This document shows positions 27,590 to 34,392 of a stretch of DNA of 64,000 bases, piece by piece. Positions within the stretch are counted from its first letter, which is position 1; every line of letters starts with the position of its first letter. Position numbers and translations under genes: made by a program. The stretch spans positions 1 through 64,000 of the forward strand of contig DXCU01000003.1 in assembly GCA_019115845.1 (NCBI GenBank). The letters are read 5' to 3'. The notes under the pieces were generated by a model that was not told the DNA's origin, did no database searches, and saw only the letters and a program-made list of their open reading frames with translations. The DNA is from Candidatus Rubneribacter avistercoris (GTDB lineage: Bacteria > Actinomycetota > Coriobacteriia > Coriobacteriales > Eggerthellaceae).

Positions 27590-27800
27590 CGCAAATGGGA
27601 TGTGCAGGCAGATGGGGTGTGAGAGCAGGCGAAAGCGCAGGCGAAATGCGCGAGCAAACGGAGGCGCAGGCGGGATGTGCAGGCAGATGGAATGTGCGAG
27701 CAAACGGAGGCGCAGATGGGAGGTGCAAGCAGATAGGATGCACAAGCAGATAAGACGCGCGAGCAGGCGAAAGCAACGGCATGACGCGCACGCAGGCGAA
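27590..27800. repeat. Short tandem repeats, units of ~24 and ~48 bp
   Basis: Variants of 'gggatgtgcaggcagatgg' and 'tgcgagcaaacggaggcgca' alternate at least five times between 27597 and 27760. The spacing is too irregular, and the units too degenerate, for a CRISPR array. No convincing gene is present in either strand; a minus-strand frame through it gives only low-complexity protein. Confidence 0.6.
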
Positions 27801-27822
27801 GGCGCGAGGCGGCTGCGCACGA

Positions 27823-27860
27823 AGGGGCCGACCTTCGCGCGAAAACGCAGGTCGGCCCCT
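27823..27860 (-). terminator. Hairpin after the small 82-residue gene
   Basis: A 12-bp perfect stem, aggggccgacct/aggtcggcccct, with a 14-base loop, 12 bases past the stop codon at 27873 on the minus strand. Confidence 0.6.
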
Positions 27861-27872
27861 AGCAGCGCGCCG

Positions 27873-28121
27873 TCACTCGACGCCGTGCGACTCGAACAAG
27901 ACGAGCACCGCTTTCGCGCTCATCTTCTGGGCGATAAGCTGGTTGCTCGTCGAACCGCGCAGCCGACCCTCGGCACGACGGCTCTCGATCAGCGCCGCCA
28001 CTCGATCGTATTCGGCTTGCGTGGCCTCGTGGGCATCCTCGTACGCCGCCAACTTGGCGAGCGCGGCGCCCACGTCGTCCACCTCCACATCCCCCGACTC
28101 CGTTACGCGTGTCAGCCTCAT
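27873..28121 (-). CDS. Small uncharacterised protein with LAAYED motif
   Basis: An 82-residue, mostly helical, charged protein with a strong AGGAGGA ribosome site. The N-terminal MRLTRVTESGDVEVDDVG then LAKLAAYEDAHE recalls small phage-encoded proteins that carry 'LAAYED', a weak likeness. It sits between two terminator hairpins just after aspS, so it is its own short transcript or a tail of the aspS one. Function unknown. Confidence 0.7.
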   Translation of the reverse strand: MRLTRVTESGDVEVDDVGAALAKLAAYEDAHEATQAEYDRVAALIESRRAEGRLRGSTSNQLIAQKMSAKAVLVLFESHGVE

Positions 28122-28139
28122 ACGCTCCTCCTTTCCCGC

Positions 28140-28170
28140 AAGGCGGCCGCCTTGGAAACGCGGCCGCCTT
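28140..28170 (-). terminator. Hairpin between the small gene and aspS
   Basis: A perfect 11-bp stem, aaggcggccgc/gcggccgcctt, 9 bases past the aspS stop. On the minus strand aspS transcription would meet it first. No long U-run. Confidence 0.55.
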
Positions 28171-28178
28171 GTTGCAGC

Positions 28179-29957
28179 CTACAAGGTGCGGAGGCTCACC
28201 TCTTTGAGCTGGCGGCCGGAAACGGCGCTCGGCGCGCCGGTCATGGGATCGCTTGCGGAGCTGGTCTTGGGGAACGCGATGACGTCGCGGATGGAGTCCT
28301 TCCCCGCCAGCAGCATGACCAAACGGTCGAGGCCCAGCGCGATGCCGCCGTGCGGCGGGGCGCCCAGCTCGAGCGCGCGGATAAGGTGGCCGAACTTCTC
28401 GTCAATCTCCTCGTCGGACAAGCCGCACACGCGCAGCACGCGGCGCTGCTCCTCGGCGCTGTGGATACGGATGGTGCCGCCACCCACCTCGAAGCCGTCC
28501 ATGACCAGGTCGTAGCTGTAGCTGCCGCAGGCCAGCGGGTCGCTTTCGATCTTGTCCAGGTCCTCGTCCAACACGTGCGTGAACGGATGGTGCTCGGCGG
28601 CGTACTTCTTCTCGTCCTCGTCGTACTTGAACATGGGGAAGTTCACCACCCACAAAAGCGCATGGCCCTCGCGCGGAACGTTCAGCAGATCGGCCATGCG
28701 CAGGCGCAGTGCGGAAAGGACCGCGCACGCCACCTCGTAGGTGTCGGCCGCGAACAGCAGCAAATCGCCCGGCTCCACGTCCATGGCTTGCTTGAGCGCC
28801 GCCCACTCCTCGTCGGAGAAGAACTTCTTGATGGGGCTTTTCTCCTGGCCGTCAGTGGTGAAGGCCACCCAGGCCATGCCCTTCGCGCCGTTTTCGGCGG
28901 CGATGTCGGCCAACTTCTCCACCTCGCCGCGGCTCCAGTCGCCCGCGCCCTTGGCGTTGATGGCCTTCACCACGCCACCGGAGTTCGCCACGCTCGAGAA
29001 CACTTTGAAGCCCGTGTCCTTCACGATGTCGGTGAGGTCCTTGAGCTCCATGCCGAAACGCGTGTCCGGGCGGTCGTTGCCGAAGCGCTCCATGGCCTCG
29101 GCGTAGGGCATGCGCTCAAGCGGGAACGCATGCTCCACACCCACCGCGCGCAAGGTTTCGGCCATGACGTCCTCCATGAGGTTCATCACGTCCTCGCCCT
29201 GCACGAAGGACATCTCTATGTCCACCTGCGTGAACTCGGGCTGGCGGTCGGCTCGCAGGTCCTCGTCGCGAAAGCACCGCGCAATCTGGTAGTAGCGCTC
29301 GATGCCGGCGCACATGAGCATCTGCTTGAACTGCTGGGGGCTTTGCGGCAGCGCATAGAACTTGCCCGGGTTCGGGCGGCTCGGCACGATGTAGTCGCGC
29401 GCGCCCTCGGGCGTGGAGTTGGCCAGGATGGGGGTTTCCACCTCCAGGAAGCCGCGCTCGTTGAGCGCGCCGCGCATGGCCTGGGCCACCGTGTGACGCA
29501 GGTGCAGGGCCCGATACATCTCGGGACGGCGCAGGTCCAGGTAGCGCCACTTCATGCGGGTGGTTTCGTCGGTCTCGATGCCGTCTTCGATGGAGAAGTG
29601 CGGCGTGACCGATGTGTTCAGCACCTCAAGCGCGCTGGCAAGCACCTCGATTTCGCCGGTGGCCATGTTCGGGTTCACCGCGTCGACGGCACGCTCGCGC
29701 ACCGTGCCCGTCACCTTCAGCACGTACTCGCGGCCGAGGTGCTCGGCTTTGGCGAAGTCTTCCGCGCTCACGCAATCGGGGTCGACCACCACCTGCGTGT
29801 AGCCCTCGCGGTCGCGCAGGTCGCAGAAGATGAGGCCGCCGTGGTCGCGGTTGTGCCACGCCCAGCCCGTGAGCACGACCTCGCGGCCGACGTCGGTTTT
29901 GCGCAGCTCGCCGCAGGTGGCGGTGTGCATGCAGTATTCGTTCTTCAAATCTGCCAT
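28179..29957 (-). CDS. aspS: Aspartyl-tRNA synthetase
   Basis: A 592-residue bacterial-type enzyme. It has an N-terminal OB-fold anticodon domain ([20 protein letters not shown]), class II motif 2 ([20 protein letters not shown]) with a GAD insertion, and motif 3 ([16 protein letters not shown]). It charges tRNA-Asp, perhaps also tRNA-Asn. The start at 29957 places [19 protein letters not shown] at the usual N-terminus. hisS, commonly its direct neighbour, is here 2.9 kb upstream, beyond a toxin-antitoxin island. Confidence 0.97.
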   Translation of the reverse strand: MADLKNEYCMHTATCGELRKTDVGREVVLTGWAWHNRDHGGLIFCDLRDREGYTQVVVDPDCVSAEDFAKAEHLGREYVLKVTGTVRERAVDAVNPNMATGEIEVLASALEVLNTSVTPHFSIEDGIETDETTRMKWRYLDLRRPEMYRALHLRHTVAQAMRGALNERGFLEVETPILANSTPEGARDYIVPSRPNPGKFYALPQSPQQFKQMLMCAGIERYYQIARCFRDEDLRADRQPEFTQVDIEMSFVQGEDVMNLMEDVMAETLRAVGVEHAFPLERMPYAEAMERFGNDRPDTRFGMELKDLTDIVKDTGFKVFSSVANSGGVVKAINAKGAGDWSRGEVEKLADIAAENGAKGMAWVAFTTDGQEKSPIKKFFSDEEWAALKQAMDVEPGDLLLFAADTYEVACAVLSALRLRMADLLNVPREGHALLWVVNFPMFKYDEDEKKYAAEHHPFTHVLDEDLDKIESDPLACGSYSYDLVMDGFEVGGGTIRIHSAEEQRRVLRVCGLSDEEIDEKFGHLIRALELGAPPHGGIALGLDRLVMLLAGKDSIRDVIAFPKTSSASDPMTGAPSAVSGRQLKEVSLRTL

Positions 29958-30151
29958 GATGCTTTTCTCTTCTCCTTGCAAACTATGTTGGCGCCCCGCC
30001 CACGCGATGCGCGCGTTGCGCAGGCGGAAAACGTTGCCTCAAACTGCGTTATTGTACGACACCGACCGCAAGCGCGCAGGTCGCATTCGCCATTTCATGC
30101 AAAATGCGCGGGGCGGGAAGGCAAGCGCGTCCGGCGCCGCGCCGACGGACG

Positions 30152-30574
30152 CTATGCGTCCTGACCGAACTCAGCGTCAAGGTACACGCAGTTCACACCG
30201 TTGTTCGCGCACAACGCTTGCAGCTTTTTATCCAACGTGAACAATGTGGCGCCCAGCCGTCGCGCAAGAACGAAATAGAACAAGTCGTACGTCGAGTGCT
30301 GTAGCCTGTTCGATTCTCCCGACACTTCCACCCACGAGCCTTTATCGTCGACGAATTCGTCAACGGAGGCAAACGCGCGCATGCCGCACCGAATTGCCTG
30401 CTCCTGCGAAAGATATCCACCGCGCACGTACTTCGACAAGACGTGCGTCACCTCGTAACAGAACAACTCAGGCGCATATGTTTTTTCACCCTTCAAAAGC
30501 AGCATCTTCAACCCTGCGCCGTCTTGGGTGCCCATCGCCATTTCAAGGGCGGCGTTGCAGTCCAGAACAATCAC
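30152..30574 (-). CDS. VapC-like PIN-domain toxin
   Basis: A 140-residue PIN-domain protein. The acidic residues expected for metal binding are in VLDCNAALEMA, CYEVTHVL and TYDLFYFVLARRLGATLFTLD. PIN toxins cut RNA, often tRNA. The GTG start overlaps the antitoxin stop by four bases (GTGA), the normal coupling of antitoxin-toxin pairs. Confidence 0.87.
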   Translation of the reverse strand: MIVLDCNAALEMAMGTQDGAGLKMLLLKGEKTYAPELFCYEVTHVLSKYVRGGYLSQEQAIRCGMRAFASVDEFVDDKGSWVEVSGESNRLQHSTYDLFYFVLARRLGATLFTLDKKLQALCANNGVNCVYLDAEFGQDA

Positions 30575-30972
30575 GCTTTCACCGCCCCTCCCGACATCAC
30601 CGAAGAGAGGGCCTCGAACGCAACGTCACGCTCGTCGCGCACCTGCCGCAGCATCTCAACGGCACTGGGCAAATCCTTGGGAAGATCAGCGCGCTCTTCT
30701 TCCGCCTGCCGGAACAGCTCCTCGCGGCGTTTGGCGCGGGCGGCTCGCTCGGCTTCGGTGTCCACCGTTGCCGCAAACGGCGGCGACGCATAACGCAGCG
30801 CGCCCGCCGCGCACGTGCGCGGCTCGCCCGCCTGCGCTCCCTCGTCACACGCAAGCATCTGCTCAACCGCCACGATGACCTGCTGCGCCATGCTGCGGTG
30901 CTGCGATGCCGCATACTCTTTCAGCTCGTCGTACAGCTCGTCGGGAAATTCCCGCACCTGCAAAGCCGGCAT
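30571..30972 (-). CDS. Antitoxin of the VapC-like toxin (ribbon-helix-helix)
   Basis: A 133-residue protein. The first ~45 residues (MPALQVREFPDELYDELKEY, then SMAQQVIVAVEQML) fit a FitA-type ribbon-helix-helix fold that binds DNA. The long C-terminal helix region (ERAARAKRREELFRQAEEER) would wrap the toxin. GGAGG precedes the ATG at 30972, and a promoter lies at 31006-31033. Confidence 0.83.
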   Translation of the reverse strand: MPALQVREFPDELYDELKEYAASQHRSMAQQVIVAVEQMLACDEGAQAGEPRTCAAGALRYASPPFAATVDTEAERAARAKRREELFRQAEEERADLPKDLPSAVEMLRQVRDERDVAFEALSSVMSGGAVKA

Positions 30973-31005
30973 GCCGCCTCCTTCCACCCAAATCTTTGAT
31001 TATGC

Positions 31006-31033
31006 ATTATACATGATTTTTGCATGTTCTCAA
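31006..31033 (-). promoter_or_regulatory. Promoter of the VapBC-like operon
   Basis: On the minus strand, TTGAGA (31028-31033), a 16-base spacer and TATAAT (31006-31011). The AT-rich surroundings (tatgcattatacatg) have partial dyad symmetry, suited to autorepression by the antitoxin. Confidence 0.65.
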
Positions 31034-31165
31034 AGGCAAAAGGAGAGGATGCGTGCAGTCGTCAGCATGCGGGCGCCCCGCGCAGGAAGCGCACAAGGTC
31101 GCAAAGAGAGCTGAAACAGCGAACGCGCATTGGCGCGCGGCGCGGCTGGATGCTTGGCGCAAAAA

Positions 31166-31265
31166 ACCGCGACCGCCGACGCCCGTACACGGCCACCATC
31201 CGAAAACCCCGCTTCGCATACATGCGATTTAGCGAGGCAAGCTCGCTGTTGAGCTCGACAAACAT
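31166..31265 (-). pseudogene. Remnant of an AAA+ (DUF234/DUF4143-type) ATPase gene, first ~30 codons
   Basis: The frame starts MFVELNSELASLNRMYAKRG and continues FRMVAVYGRRR, matching the N-terminus of the common 'ATP-binding protein' family, where VVYGRRRVGKT is the Walker A. Here the frame leaves the family right after GRRR, so the P-loop and the rest are gone. GGGGACG lies before the ATG. Confidence 0.55.
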
Positions 31266-31288
31266 AAACGTCCCCGTTTCAGTATGCA

Positions 31289-31337
31289 GCAAAATAACGT
31301 GTTTATGAGTACGGTACTCGTAAGCACGTTATTTTGC
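31289..31337. repeat. Near-perfect palindrome upstream of the ATPase remnant
   Basis: The arms gcaaaataacgtgtttatga/gtac and its complement (ending gcacgttattttgc) have two mismatches in 24 bp and meet almost without a loop. It sits 24 bases upstream of the remnant's start codon, so it is probably the old promoter/operator of that gene. Confidence 0.6.
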
Positions 31338-31386
31338 CAAAAGATGCTTTTTTGCGCGCCGGGCGCGGGCGGCGCACACGAAAACG

Positions 31387-31411
31387 ACCCCGCGTAGAGG
31401 TCGCGGGGTCA
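31387..31411 (-). terminator. Hairpin, probable end of the BrnTA-like transcript
   Basis: A perfect 9-bp stem, gaccccgcg/cgcggggtc, followed on the minus strand by gttttcg. It lies ~275 bases past the antitoxin stop; the bases between (31412-31686) show no gene. Confidence 0.55.
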
Positions 31412-31686
31412 TTGGAGGGGACAGTAGCCTCCGACGAGCGGAGGGCACCGAAGTGCGCCAGGGACGCCAGAGCATCGGCACCTCGAACGCGGCGCCAGGG
31501 ACGCCTATACGTCAGGGCGCGACGCCATCGCCCCTGCGCCTTAAAAATATGTTGTTAACACATGAACGCATGCCAAAGCGAATACTGCGCCAGTTCGAAC
31601 GCGTTTTTTACAATCCGCAACACCGCAACGCAGTTCCGGGGGAGCGGCGCGTCGGCGCTGCGACGCGCTCTGGCTTTGATTTTTAC

Positions 31687-31968
31687 CTACGCAATCGTCA
31701 TCAGAGAATCCGCAAGCACGCCGCGAACGTACGCGCTCGTCGTTTTCCCTTCGCTCTTCGCCTCGGCCTCGATGACCCTTTTCATCGGAGCGGGGAGCTT
31801 AACGGAAAGCGTCACCAAATCGGATGTCGCCGGAAGCCGCCCCTCAACGACTTCACCAACATTCTCCCATCCGCTCGGCCACTCGTCGCGCTCCAACGCG
31901 TCCTCCCAACCGGCAATCATTTCGTCGGTGACAACAACACCGTTCTCGGCGGTAATCCCGTTCGGCAT
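31687..31968 (-). CDS. Ribbon-helix-helix antitoxin (BrnA-like)
   Basis: A 93-residue protein. An acidic N-terminus (VVTDEMIAGWEDALERDEWP) is followed by a C-terminal ribbon-helix-helix region (LVTLSVKLPAPMKRVIEAEA, then TTSAYVRGVLADSL). The start at 31968 is chosen because GGAGG from the end of the toxin gene lies five bases before it. It comes after the toxin gene, the order seen in brnTA systems. Confidence 0.7.
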   Translation of the reverse strand: MPNGITAENGVVVTDEMIAGWEDALERDEWPSGWENVGEVVEGRLPATSDLVTLSVKLPAPMKRVIEAEAKSEGKTTSAYVRGVLADSLMTIA

Positions 31969-31970
31969 TT

Positions 31971-32225
31971 CTACCTCCATCCCAGTTCACGCTTGAACTT
32001 CTTCGTCGGTGGCACGAAAGCGTGAAACACGCACCACACACCATCAATATCCAAAAACCCAATCAGCTCAGCAAACCTGCCGTCTGGCAACGCTCCGACA
32101 GAAATCCAAAGCGGCGGATCATCCGTGCCGTGCCGCTGACGGCACCTTATGGGATTCTCCCAGGCATACGCCACTTCTTCCTTGGTAAGCCCGTGTTTCA
32201 GAGCGTTCCCGTGAACCCTTACCAT
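31971..32225 (-). CDS. BrnT-like toxin candidate
   Basis: An 84-residue basic protein, starting MVRVHGNALKHGLTKEEVAY and ending in VFHAFVPPTKKFKRELG. The 'HGLT-EE' opening, central beta strands and basic C-terminus resemble RelE/BrnT-fold toxins. Identity to classic BrnT is low, so this rests on size, the paired RHH gene and gene order. A ribosome site (GGGGCGAGG) and symmetric promoter region lie upstream. Confidence 0.65.
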   Translation of the reverse strand: MVRVHGNALKHGLTKEEVAYAWENPIRCRQRHGTDDPPLWISVGALPDGRFAELIGFLDIDGVWCVFHAFVPPTKKFKRELGWR

Positions 32226-32241
32226 CCTCGCCCCTTTCTGT

Positions 32242-32267
32242 CATACTTAAAAGTATACCATATGGTA
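32242..32267 (-). promoter_or_regulatory. Promoter/operator dyads of the BrnTA-like pair
   Basis: Two dyads are adjacent: atactt-aa-aagtat (32243-32256) and the perfect palindrome taccatatggta (32256-32267). On the minus strand TATACT forms a likely -10 box within them. This fits autorepression by the ribbon-helix-helix antitoxin. Confidence 0.6.
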
Positions 32268-32517
32268 GTACCTTCTTTCACGTTAAGCTCGCACGCAAAT
32301 CAAACAACCCTCTGGCAACCCGCCAAGCGCGAAATGCCAAGCGAAATTGAAAGGTATAGCTGTCATTTCGTTGATTTGAAGTAGGATTGCAAGGTATAAC
32401 TTGCAACTGAACGGCTGGAGAAACAATGGTAACGTCCGAGTCCATTCGAATGCGAACGCGTTCCGCTCCCGCACTAGGCGGCACACATCTTCTCCGAGAT
32501 TTCTTCCACAACCAACT

Positions 32518-32574
32518 TCGCAGTTAGGGGGGTATTCGGGGAAAAATTGACGCGAATACCCCTTAACTCTGCGA
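32518..32574. repeat. Imperfect inverted repeat in gene debris
   Basis: cgcagttaggggggtattcg pairs with cgaataccccttaactctgcg, apart from small indels, around a 14-base loop. The region 32280-32590 around it holds no gene. Two near-copies of 'aaggtata-N-ct' lie at 32349-32360 and 32392-32402, and a possible plus-strand -10 (TATAAC) is at 32396. Confidence 0.5.
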
Positions 32575-32590
32575 TTTTCAGGGGGATTAA

Positions 32591-32790
32591 AAGAACCGTT
32601 GCGCACAACTTGTGTCGTTACAGGAAACGCGCGGGTTCACCCAGAAGTCGCTTGCCGAAGCAAGCGGCTTGCACCGCACCCACATAGGCGGCATCGGGCA
32701 GGGGCGCATCAACGCGTCCATCAACAACATGGAGAAAATGGCGCGTGCGCTCGACATCGGCCCTTTACCGCTGTTCGTGGACGGCGAGCC
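32591..32790 (+). pseudogene. Degenerate XRE-type helix-turn-helix fragment
   Basis: The frame reads LVSLQETRGFTQKSLAEASG, then LHRTHIGGIGQGRINASINN and MEKMARALDIGPLPLF, a clear XRE (Cro/CI) fold of ~55 residues. The expected first helix is cut short by a stop at 32588. The frame does not end after the domain but runs on into sequence antisense to hisS. No ribosome site is present. It looks like the remains of a regulator, perhaps once part of another toxin-antitoxin pair. Confidence 0.65.
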
Positions 32791-32886
32791 GTGCCAAACG
32801 GCGGGCGAACAGAAGAAAACAGCATGTTGCGAATGGTCGCTTAGTTGGAATAGGGGCGAATTCGTGCCGCCAGCACCACGACCGCC

Positions 32887-34263
32887 CTACTCTTCGCCGA
32901 CGTCGAAAACCTCTTCGATGCGCGCAGGGGCCGTCCCGCCGCCAACCGCCTCGCCGCCGAAGCGCGCGAGTAGGGTGCGCACGGCCGCCAGATCAACCAA
33001 CCGCTCGGCATGCGTGCGCATGTTGCGCGCCTTCACCTGGCCAGACGCCAGCTCGTCGGGCCCGAGCACGGCAACCACCGCCGCCCCCAGCTTGTCCGCA
33101 AGCTTGAACTGGCTCTTCAGGCTGCGATGCTGGTGGTCCATCTCGGCGGCCAGGCCCGCGTCGCGAAACGCCTGCACGAGCGAGAACGCCTCGGACCGCA
33201 CGGAGTCGTCCACGCACGCCACGAACAAATCGCACCGACGCGCCGGCGGGAACGCGTGCCCCGCAGCCTGCAGCGCCAGCACGCAGCGCTCGTAGCCGAG
33301 CGCCCAGCCGAACCCCGGGGTGGGCCGGCCGCCCACCTCCTCCATCAGCTTGTCGTAGCGTCCGCCGCCGCCGATGGCGTTCTGGCTGCCCATGCCCTCG
33401 GTCACCTGCACCTCGAACACGGTGCGCGTGTAGTAGTCCAGCCCGCGCACGAGCGTAGGATCCTCCACGTAGGAGACGCCCGCGCCGTCCAGGTACCCCT
33501 TCACCGCCCCGTAGTGCTCGCGGCATTCGTCGCACAGATGGTCGGTGATCTTCGGCGCGCCCTCCATGACGGCGGCGCAACCGGGGTTTTTGCAGTCGAA
33601 CGCGCGCAGCGGGTTGATCTCGGCGCGGCGGTTGCACTCGTCGCAAAGCTCGCTTGCGTGCTCGGCCATATAGGCGCGCACGGCCTCGCGGTAGGCCGGA
33701 CGGCACTTCTCGCAGCCCATCGAGTTCACCAGCAGGCGCGTGGCCTCAGAAGGGATGCCGATGGCAGCGTAGAAGCGCATGAGCATGATGATGCCCTCGG
33801 CGTCCACGCTGGGCTCCTCCGCACCCAAACACTCGATGCCCACCTGGTTGAACTGGCGTTGACGGCCCTTCTGCGGGCGCTCGGCGCGAAACATGGGGCC
33901 CGCGTACATGAGTTTGGCGGGCGCGGCCCCCTGCGGCACCAGGTCGTGCTGAGCCACGGCGCGCACGACGCCGGCCGTGCCCTCGGGGCGCAGGCTCAGG
34001 CGGCTTTTCGCCTTCACGGTTCCGCCGTCAAGAAGCGTGGCCAGGTTCTGGCCGGATATGGCCGTGAACATCTCCTTCGACACCACGTCGGTGGCCTCGC
34101 CGATGCCCCGCACGAACAGCTCGGTCTGCTCGAACAGCGGCGTTTCGATGGGCGCGTAGCCGTAGCGGCCGAACACGTCCGCAGCCGTCGCCTTGAAATG
34201 CGCCCAGAACTTCGCCTCGTCGGGCAAGAGGTCGCGCGTTCCTTCGGGAGCTTGGATGGCCAT
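32887..34263 (-). CDS. hisS: Histidyl-tRNA synthetase
   Basis: A 458-residue class II synthetase. It opens MAIQAPEGTRDLLPDEAKFW; motif 2 contains MFRAERPQKGRQRQFNQVGI, the histidine-binding stretch is LVRGLDYYTRTVFEV, and motif 3 is in TPGFGWALGYERC. An insert with four CxxC-like pairs (CEKC, CDEC, CKNPGC, CDEC) suggests a zinc-binding knob as in some actinobacterial enzymes. A TACAAT on the minus strand near 34314 is the likely -10 box. Confidence 0.97.
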   Translation of the reverse strand: MAIQAPEGTRDLLPDEAKFWAHFKATAADVFGRYGYAPIETPLFEQTELFVRGIGEATDVVSKEMFTAISGQNLATLLDGGTVKAKSRLSLRPEGTAGVVRAVAQHDLVPQGAAPAKLMYAGPMFRAERPQKGRQRQFNQVGIECLGAEEPSVDAEGIIMLMRFYAAIGIPSEATRLLVNSMGCEKCRPAYREAVRAYMAEHASELCDECNRRAEINPLRAFDCKNPGCAAVMEGAPKITDHLCDECREHYGAVKGYLDGAGVSYVEDPTLVRGLDYYTRTVFEVQVTEGMGSQNAIGGGGRYDKLMEEVGGRPTPGFGWALGYERCVLALQAAGHAFPPARRCDLFVACVDDSVRSEAFSLVQAFRDAGLAAEMDHQHRSLKSQFKLADKLGAAVVAVLGPDELASGQVKARNMRTHAERLVDLAAVRTLLARFGGEAVGGGTAPARIEEVFDVGEE

Positions 34264-34392
34264 GATGCAGTCCTTCGTGTCGTGGGGCCTATGGGATCAG
34301 GTTATTGTAGCGCAGATCGCGCGGCGGGCGGCACGTAGCTCGAAAACAAGGCGGACCGCCCGCGCGAAGCACGGTCAAGCGGAAAGCGCTGC

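Noticed and set aside
27590-27800. Repeat array considered as a CRISPR
   Set aside because: Units are degenerate, differ in length, lack unique spacers of constant size, and no cas genes are nearby.
32612-33295. A 227-codon plus-strand gene beginning with the XRE domain
   Set aside because: Only the first ~60 codons are protein-like; the rest is antisense to hisS, so it is called a fragment.
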